A stretch of 64,000 nucleotides of DNA from Brumicola pallidula DSM 14239 = ACAM 615 (lineage in GTDB: Bacteria > Pseudomonadota > Gammaproteobacteria > Enterobacterales > Alteromonadaceae): assembly GCF_000428905.1 (NCBI RefSeq), contig NZ_AUAV01000017.1, positions 62,001 to 126,000 of the forward strand, in the 5' to 3' direction. The position numbers were made by a program, and so were the translations under genes. Shown piece after piece: positions 58,591 to 64,000 of this stretch (positions are counted from its first letter, which is position 1; each line of letters opens with the position of its first letter). The notes under the pieces were generated by a model. It did not search any database and had not been told where the DNA came from. It saw nothing but the letters and a program-made list of their open reading frames with translations.

Positions 58591-59541
58591 TTATGCTGTT
58601 CGGTCTAAAAACGACATAATGTCTCTGGACACCCTAGTGACACTCTCCACCATGGGTATATGACCTAAATCTTCATATATTACAGTCTCCGAATCCAACA
58701 TCTCTTGCTATACTTTATAATCTGCAACGGGCACTAGTTTATCATTTTTGCCCCAAATCAACATAACGTTAGATGCGTTGATTTTATGCGCTAGGTCAAA
58801 GAAGTCGTCAGGATTAAAGAAATCGCGAAACATATGTGCATACTGTTCGCGTTTCCCGATGTATTTATCGGCAGCAGCTTGCAATATAAATTTTGGAGAA
58901 TAGGGTGGTTTCGCCATGACCAAATCATAAAAGTGAAAAAAATCGGCCTCATTGTAGTGTTCAAACGGGTTTAGGGTACTTTTGGCCATTTGCAACGAGT
59001 AATATGAACGAATACCAGCCGGATCTATTAAAACCGATTTGTGAACACGATCCGGGCAACGTTCAACTATTTTGGCCGCCATAAAACCGCCCATACTATT
59101 GCCAATGATATGAAATTTTTGAATGTTTAATTTATCTAGCATATCCATCAAAAAGCGGACTTGTTCAGGCACTGAATAGTTGTCAGTTGACCGATACGTA
59201 ACATCCCCATGCCCCAATAATTCGGGCGTAAACAGCTGATATTCTTTGCTTAATTTTCTAGAAATTCGATTCCAAATATATTTATCAGCACTAAATCCAT
59301 GCAGCAAAACGATAATTGGTTTGCTACTGTCAAATTCCGCTACATTGCTCAAGTAGTGCATTTGTAGATTAAATTTTTCATTCCAAGTTGAATAGTGTTG
59401 TAAGTTTGCCAATCTAGCTTCAAGCTTGTTGATTGTATTATATATACTATTTGCAATAATAAACCTTGAGTCAACTTTGAGGATCAAGAAGCATAAAATA
59501 GCGAGCACGATTAGGACGGTAACTATGATGAAGAGCGTCAT
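58591..59541 (-). pseudogene. Alpha/beta hydrolase interrupted by an in-frame amber codon
   Basis: The frame from 59541 encodes a membrane-anchored alpha/beta hydrolase (helix at residues 2-22; LLHGFSADKYIW oxyanion region; nucleophile elbow GNSMGG with Ser149; acid in IWGKNDKLVP, Asp267). It stops at TAG (58708-58710) after residue 277, before the catalytic His. Past the TAG the same frame continues without interruption for 38 more residues, through EDLGHIPMVE, whose His294 is the expected catalytic His, to TAA at 58591. A single base change (for example TGG to TAG) explains it. Without readthrough the product lacks its triad. Sequencing error or suppression are the alternatives. Confidence 0.85.
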
Positions 59542-59776
59542 TGAATGTATGCACCAAAAATTAATTGTTTTACCGAGTATCTAACGATGTGTAAGATTAA
59601 TCGAGTTGTTGATGAATATTATATCGACAAATTGTTGATTTTATTCACATAATATTAGGCGTATATGGGCTTTTTGCATTTATACCAGAACAATAGTATC
59701 TTCTCAACATTAACGAGTAATGTACAGGGAGTGCACGTTTTCTCAGTAATCTTCAACCTCGCGCTAGGTAAACAAT

Positions 59777-60868
59777 GTGACCGACTCCCAAAAGCAAGAC
59801 AATACGATGCAGCAGCTTATTTTATCAAAACTGGTACTCATAATAATCACAATATGTGCACTTGGACTTCCTTTTACTATCGGTAATTGGCTGCAATCGG
59901 GCTTTCACAATATTCACCTTGTCCACATTGTGTTTATGGCGCTGGCAATCGCCGTTTATTTTCGATCCTCAAAACAAAAAATGGTAATAGACACTATTTT
60001 AGTTTCTATGTTTTTATTACTGTTAATACTCATTGGCGCCTATGAATATGGCTTATCCAGTGGTTTGGTCGCGTTGTTAGTAGTAACCAGTTCAGTTATT
60101 TTGGTTATGCATAACCCTAAAACGGCTGCTATTTACAGTATTGTGACAACGGCAACTGTTGCTGCTGGGATATTATTTCTTGCCAAGGATCCTATTGTTC
60201 CCATACTAACCAGTAATGCAACTGCGACTTTTATAAACGCTTCTGTGTACTCTGTTGTCGCTGTATTGGTAAGCTTTACGTTGATTGGTACGTTACTTAT
60301 CAATCTTCAAAATACATTGAAAAAGTCTCTCCTTGAGTTAGACAAAAAAGCTGAACAGGTCGACTATTTAGCAAATCATGATCATCTAACAGGCCTCAGT
60401 TCTTCCAGATTTGCGCAAGAGCAGCTTGAATTAACCTTAAAGATGGCAAAACGTCATAATTTTAAAGCGGCTATTTTATATATAGATATAGACAAATTTA
60501 GGCTAATTAATGATGCACTTGGACATGACGCTGGTGACTATGCGTTGAAACAAGTTGCCAAACGAATCAAAGAATTAATTAGAGACACCGATATAGCGTG
60601 TCGTCAGGGGGGGGATGAGTTTTTAGTTATTTTGCACTATCCAGTATCTATCGAAGCTTGTGACGTGATATGCCAACGACTGATAGGCGCTTTTGATAAA
60701 AGAGTTTCCTATAAAGACCACGAAATAAAAATTAGCCTCAGTATCGGCGTCGCTATTTACCCGGAGCATGGTGATACTCAATTTAAATTGAGAACAAAGG
60801 CTAACAAGGCGATGCATATTTCAAAAGATAAGCAAAGCGAAAAGCATCATTTTACACTCGCGGATTGA
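59777..60868 (+). CDS. Membrane-bound diguanylate cyclase (GGDEF)
   Basis: A 363-residue protein with about six transmembrane helices (residues 14-178), a short coiled region and a C-terminal GGDEF domain (about 195-355). The active loop is intact (GGDEF, residues 278-282), as are DHLTGLSSS, the IDIDKF metal site, the GHDAGD substrate motif and an RDTD allosteric I-site exactly five residues before GGDEF. It should make cyclic di-GMP with product inhibition. The GTG at 59777, behind AGGTAAACAAT, is preferred; an ATG ten codons later is possible. Confidence 0.9.
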   Translation: MTDSQKQDNTMQQLILSKLVLIIITICALGLPFTIGNWLQSGFHNIHLVHIVFMALAIAVYFRSSKQKMVIDTILVSMFLLLLILIGAYEYGLSSGLVALLVVTSSVILVMHNPKTAAIYSIVTTATVAAGILFLAKDPIVPILTSNATATFINASVYSVVAVLVSFTLIGTLLINLQNTLKKSLLELDKKAEQVDYLANHDHLTGLSSSRFAQEQLELTLKMAKRHNFKAAILYIDIDKFRLINDALGHDAGDYALKQVAKRIKELIRDTDIACRQGGDEFLVILHYPVSIEACDVICQRLIGAFDKRVSYKDHEIKISLSIGVAIYPEHGDTQFKLRTKANKAMHISKDKQSEKHHFTLAD

Positions 60869-61091
60869 GGATGATAAAGCAATTAATGTGGCGCTGTGTG
60901 GCAAAAACGTTAGAGAGCGCTCTATTAAAAATGCGCTTGCTATTTATTTAAGCTTATTTCACTATCAATTACTAATAGGTATTTCTGTTCAGAATGCCGA
61001 AATCGAGATGCCACTACAAAAATAGCAATATAGGTGGGCTAAATCGTTAGAGTTTTTTTATTTTAGGTATAGACACATTGAGAACACAGCT

Positions 61092-61256
61092 ATGAACCGT
61101 CGTAAAAAAAGTAATCAGATTTTAAAAGCACGTTCTAAAAAAGCAAACAACAAATTGTCTCCCAAAAGTAAGCCTAAATACATTAGTAAAGCCGAAAGAG
61201 AAAAACTAGCGGTAGATTCCCTGCAAAGCCTAAATTCGGTTTGTGAAGAGTCATAA
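61092..61256 (+). CDS. Small basic DUF2986-type protein
   Basis: A 54-residue, Lys/Arg-rich protein (MNRRKKSNQILKARSKKANN..., then KPKYISKAEREKLA) matching the pattern of the DUF2986 family of marine gammaproteobacteria as I remember it. Function unknown; the charge suggests RNA or ribosome binding. The ATG follows TTGAGAACACAGCT. It lies within the 683-bp interval between the diguanylate cyclase and the DUF1232 gene; the remaining roughly 220 bp before it and 230 bp after it contain nothing else I can support. Confidence 0.8.
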   Translation: MNRRKKSNQILKARSKKANNKLSPKSKPKYISKAEREKLAVDSLQSLNSVCEES

Positions 61257-61491
61257 GGTATATTGTTTTAGCTGTGGTCATGGTCTTGGACATTAGCTGT
61301 ATATGTTTGGACTGAAGAGATAAAATAGGAAACGGTGGCGTTCAGAATTGCGCGGACGTTGGGCAAAACTGCATATTAATAAAATTATCTATGTAGTCGC
61401 TATTTTGTTATTTTTTATTGTTGACGTGGACTTATAAGAACCAAACAATGGATTATGGATTATCGGTATTCTTATGTTGCGGCTAACTAAC

Positions 61492-61528
61492 AAAAAATAA
61501 AAACGCCGCTAAGTATATACTCAACGGC
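61492..61528 (-). terminator. Terminator after the DUF1232 gene
   Basis: On the minus strand a 9-bp stem with two G-U pairs (GCCGTTGAG / CTTAGCGGC, loop TATATA) is followed by GTTTTTATTTTTT. It begins 23 bp after the stop at 61552. Confidence 0.8.
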
Positions 61529-61551
61529 TTTCTCAAATAGCTTCTAGACAA

Positions 61552-62103
61552 TTACATGATACGAGAAAATATTTTTCGGGCACCCGAAATCGACTTATTC
61601 CTGCGCAAGCCTGAGCGCAATTCACTGCGCGTTGATGTCAACCAGCTTTCACGATTCACGTTTGCTTGACTACCCCGTCGGTTTTCTTCGGCACTTCGGA
61701 AACTACAAAAAGATTCATAGGCTTGAAGATCTAATGACATGTCTTGAATAACTAATTCGATCATAATAGCGTCATCCAAATAACCTAAGCCAGGAATGTT
61801 GTCAGGTATCAAATCTTGTGGTTCACAGAAGTAAGCGATAGAAGTTAATATTTCTTCTTTTTCATCCTCAGGGATTTGCCATTCATCATCATTTAAAGCA
61901 CTGATCAACATTTTTAGTGAGCTTAATCGTTGACTGACAAAATCGGGGATATTCGCATTTTCCATTTGTTTACATAAATCTTCGGCTTTTTTAATCACCT
62001 CTTGTTCAGGTAAATTCTTTATTTTTTCGATAGCTAATCGCATTAGCTCGCGAAAGTGAGATAAATCATTATCGCTTAGTTCTAGGCTTATTTTTATAGA
62101 CAT
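61552..62103 (-). CDS. DUF1232 (YkvA-type) domain protein
   Basis: A 183-residue soluble protein. The central part contains the DUF1232 signature: AYFCEPQDLIPDNIPGLGYLDDA, where the DLIPD...G.LDD residues are conserved. The N-terminal ~75 residues are helical and charged, the C terminus is basic (RRGSQ, RSELRSGLRRNK). Function unknown. I use the ATG at 62103, behind AAAGGAACAATTC, not the upstream in-frame start. Confidence 0.85.
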   Translation of the reverse strand: MSIKISLELSDNDLSHFRELMRLAIEKIKNLPEQEVIKKAEDLCKQMENANIPDFVSQRLSSLKMLISALNDDEWQIPEDEKEEILTSIAYFCEPQDLIPDNIPGLGYLDDAIMIELVIQDMSLDLQAYESFCSFRSAEENRRGSQANVNRESWLTSTRSELRSGLRRNKSISGARKIFSRIM

Positions 62104-62136
62104 GAATTGTTCCTTTCCCATCGTTGAGTTGTGCAA

Positions 62137-62472
62137 ATAGTAACCTTAACAAAATAGCTTAGCAAAGAATAGTTGCTACTAGGGAGCGAGGGAAGTTTAA
62201 TTTATTGGATAATAGGACAGGATAACTTAAATAAATTCACATATTCCTTCGTTCAAGCAAACATATTACTGCTACTAATGTACTAATACGCAGACTAAAA
62301 AGGGCAAGGACGATGCACTCAACAGCCCTGAGAATAACAATATTTTGCGTATTATTTTACATGACAGGTGTCTAAAACTAACGATTTAGGGCTAATTTGT
62401 GTCGGCTTTCTTTACACTTTCATAAAGCGAAATATGACTTCCCTTATAACTAATTGAATAATATAAAAAATA
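62137..62472. other. Intergenic region without supported features
   Basis: About 370 bp between the divergent DUF1232 gene and the secreted fragment at 62473. It is AT-rich, with only short imperfect stems (TAGCAA / TTGCTA near 62160-62178; AGGGC / GCCCT near 62300) and no T-runs or convincing frame. Confidence 0.6.
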
Positions 62473-62778
62473 ATGATGAAAAAGCAACTAATCACCGCGG
62501 CATTTGGCGTAATCGCGTATTGCGGTCTCACATTATCAGCATATGCTGCTCCCATTGAGGGAAATAGCTCTTGTGTTTTCGAAAATGCTCAAGGAGGCGC
62601 TAGTCTGGTCCAATCTGGTGCATCGACCGCCTCATTCAGTTGGGGCAGCGGTGTAAATAGTGCGCCGTCTTCACTATACTGCGCAGGTCAAATCTTTGAC
62701 ACAGACACTGGCGTATTTTTTGATATTGTTGATCTGATGAATGGTGTGCACGGTAATCTATATTCCACAGAGTTGTAA
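62473..62778 (+). pseudogene. Truncated secreted protein, probably a choice-of-anchor-type fragment
   Basis: A 101-residue frame with a good signal peptide (MMKKQLITAAFGVIAYCG..., cleavage after SAYA at about 25). The mature start (FENAQGGASLVQSG, FSWGSGVNSAPSSL, FDTDTGVFFDIVDLM) resembles the opening of choice-of-anchor K/PEP-CTERM-type secreted proteins, which run to 200 or more residues. The frame then stops after an unrelated tail, 40 bp before the carbonic anhydrase. This suggests the 3' part was deleted. It could instead be a genuine small exported protein; I am not sure. Confidence 0.5.
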
Positions 62779-62818
62779 CAACAACGACATTATTGATAAA
62801 TGCCAAAGGAAAATTAAC

Positions 62819-63400
62819 ATGAGTGAAGTGGTTAAAGAAGTCATAGCAGCTAACGCTAGTTACGTCGCTGATTTTGGAAATAAATCTGATTTGCCTATGC
62901 CCCCGGCAAGGCAGTTTGCGATCCTAACTTGCATGGATGCACGTCTTGATCCAGCTAAATATGCAGGCCTTGCAGAAGGTGATGCGCATGTGATCCGAAA
63001 TGCAGGGGGCAGGGCAAGCGATGATGCCATTCGTTCATTAGTTATATCTTACAAGTTACTAGGAACAAAGGAATGGTTTGTCATTCATCACACTGACTGT
63101 GGAATGGAAACATTCACCACGGAAATAATGGGTGATCTACTATCGAGCAGTTTAAAAACTTCAAGTGTAGACGCTTCTTGCTGGCACGATAGCAACGCTG
63201 GTGATGGCACAACTGACGGCAAATATATCAATTGGCTAACCATAACTGATCAAGAAAAGAGTGTGTTAGAAGATGTTCAGCGGATCAGAAATAATTCAAT
63301 GGTTCCCAGTGAGATCCCAATTTATGGTTATATTTATGACTGCAAAACAGGAAGCCTAAACGAGGTTCTTGCGGCAACAGAAGCAGGAAAAGTGGGCTAA
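62819..63400 (+). CDS. Beta-class carbonic anhydrase
   Basis: A 193-residue beta-carbonic anhydrase. Zinc ligands are Cys38 (TCMDARLDP, with the Asp40-Arg42 dyad), His91 and Cys94 (HHTDCGM). [17 protein letters not shown] is the conserved family stretch. It hydrates CO2 in the cytoplasm. The ATG at 62819 follows AAAGGAAAATTAAC; an upstream in-frame start lies inside the preceding fragment. It is close to the short beta-CA clade rather than E. coli Can/CynT. Confidence 0.93.
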   Translation: MSEVVKEVIAANASYVADFGNKSDLPMPPARQFAILTCMDARLDPAKYAGLAEGDAHVIRNAGGRASDDAIRSLVISYKLLGTKEWFVIHHTDCGMETFTTEIMGDLLSSSLKTSSVDASCWHDSNAGDGTTDGKYINWLTITDQEKSVLEDVQRIRNNSMVPSEIPIYGYIYDCKTGSLNEVLAATEAGKVG

Positions 63401-63496
63401 TATACAACTTAGCATGCCGTGTGCTGTTTTTGGTGACTTAAGTGGACAAATAACTAAGTAAGCTTGTTGGTTTATTTTAAAGCACGATCTTGCAGC

Positions 63497-64000
63497 TCAT
63501 TTCAAAAGCTTTTGCTTTAACAACTGAAGTTCAAGCTTACGATGTTCGTCACTAATAGGGTAACTCATTGGCAACGCCTTCAATGTTTTATGTATGATTT
63601 TGGACACAATTAGTCGAGCATTCTTTTTATCGTCGGCTGGCACTGCATACCAAGGATTATTGTTTGTGCTAGTTGCTTGCAAACATGCTTGGTAAGCCTC
63701 CTGATATTGTGGCCAAAACTCTCTTTCATTAATATCTGCATCAGTAAACTTCCAATTTTTGTCTGCATCATCAATTCGGTCAATGAAACGGGTACGCTGC
63801 TCTTCAGGGGAAAGGTGCAAAAAGATTTTGATAATGCGGGTACCGCCATTGTGCAAGTGTCTCTCTAAATTATTAATAGAACGAAAGCGCTCCTCCCATA
63901 ATTCGCCTTCACTCAAGTGCTCTTCTGGAATTTTTTGAGCGACTAGTATTTCAGGATGCACTCGGACTATCAGTACTTCTTCATAATAAGAGCGATTGAA
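63497..64000 (-). CDS. Polyphosphate kinase 2 family protein, 5' end outside window
   Basis: The frame runs from the stop at 63497 through the right edge (168 residues visible). Reading past the GTG at 63961 gives [19 protein letters not shown], the PPK2 signature after Walker B, so the start lies beyond the window. [31 protein letters not shown] and [22 protein letters not shown] are further PPK2 motifs. PPK2 enzymes use polyphosphate to phosphorylate nucleoside mono- or diphosphates; the class I type (NDP to NTP) or II/III (NMP) cannot be fixed from this part. Confidence 0.9.
   Translation of the reverse strand, partial: FNRSYYEEVLIVRVHPEILVAQKIPEEHLSEGELWEERFRSINNLERHLHNGGTRIIKIFLHLSPEEQRTRFIDRIDDADKNWKFTDADINEREFWPQYQEAYQACLQATSTNNNPWYAVPADDKKNARLIVSKIIHKTLKALPMSYPISDEHRKLELQLLKQKLLK

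Noticed and set aside
59665-59886. 73-codon frame overlapping the start of the diguanylate cyclase
   Set aside because: Out of frame with the cyclase, no ribosome site, composition not protein-like.
61092-61551. Possible CRISPR or tandem repeat region in the long AT-rich gap
   Set aside because: No repeated units; only one small gene and one terminator are supported.

Overview
The window is 64 kb of chromosome from a marine-type gammaproteobacterium, most likely Alteromonadales/Alteromonadaceae (Glaciecola, Paraglaciecola or Alteromonas-like). The evidence is the protein sequences, the moderate-to-low GC seen by eye, a complete ccoNOQP-ccoHIS-fnr-uspE block, a DUF2986-type small protein, and long stretches that keep the E. 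coli gene order. The genus is inference. I see no prophage, insertion sequence, CRISPR array, integrase or restriction system.

Layout. 1-5.7 kb: the end of a PerM-type transporter, then gcvR-bcp (minus) diverging from dapA-bamC-purC-dsbC. 5.7-13.6 kb: the class Ia ribonucleotide reductase operon nrdA-nrdB-yfaE, with a pair of probable NrdR boxes, then ubiG and divergent gyrA. 13.6-21.1 kb: serC-aroA-cmk-rpsA-ihfB-lapA-lapB-pyrF. 21.1-31.6 kb: ald (minus) diverging from lrp-ftsK-lolA-rarA-crcB-serS, which meets tusE/tusB/tusC/tusD and yccA head-on. 31.7-35.8 kb: tRNA-Ser(UGA), uvrY-uvrC-pgsA and a tRNA cluster Gly(GCC)-Cys(GCA)-Leu(UAA). Most of this half is housekeeping sequence.

From about 36 kb the content is more lineage-specific: an isolated GAF-GspE/PilB ATPase, a GGDEF protein whose active site is destroyed, msrB-msrA, a rhodanese plus LysE exporter, a tightly overlapped three-gene envelope cluster (membrane protein, Bax-like glucosaminidase, DUF2987-like protein), and an RssA-like patatin. 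46-55 kb is a microaerobic respiration block: uspE, fnr, a TauE/SafE-like protein, ccoS, ccoI, ccoH, ccoP, ccoQ, ccoO and ccoN, with an FNR box upstream of ccoN. It is followed by two bacterioferritin subunits with complementary defects behind a Fur box, a Kef-type antiporter, an alpha/beta hydrolase interrupted by an amber codon just before its catalytic His, an intact diguanylate cyclase, a DUF2986 mini-protein, a DUF1232 protein, an apparent fragment of a secreted protein, a beta-carbonic anhydrase, and a PPK2-type kinase cut by the right edge.

No obviously new multi-gene system stands out. The most interesting items are the amber-interrupted hydrolase, the complementary Bfr pair, the degenerate GGDEF protein, the terminator abutting the tusD start, a candidate non-coding RNA at about 41.0-41.25 kb, and the uncharacterised genes next to the cbb3 and glucosaminidase loci.
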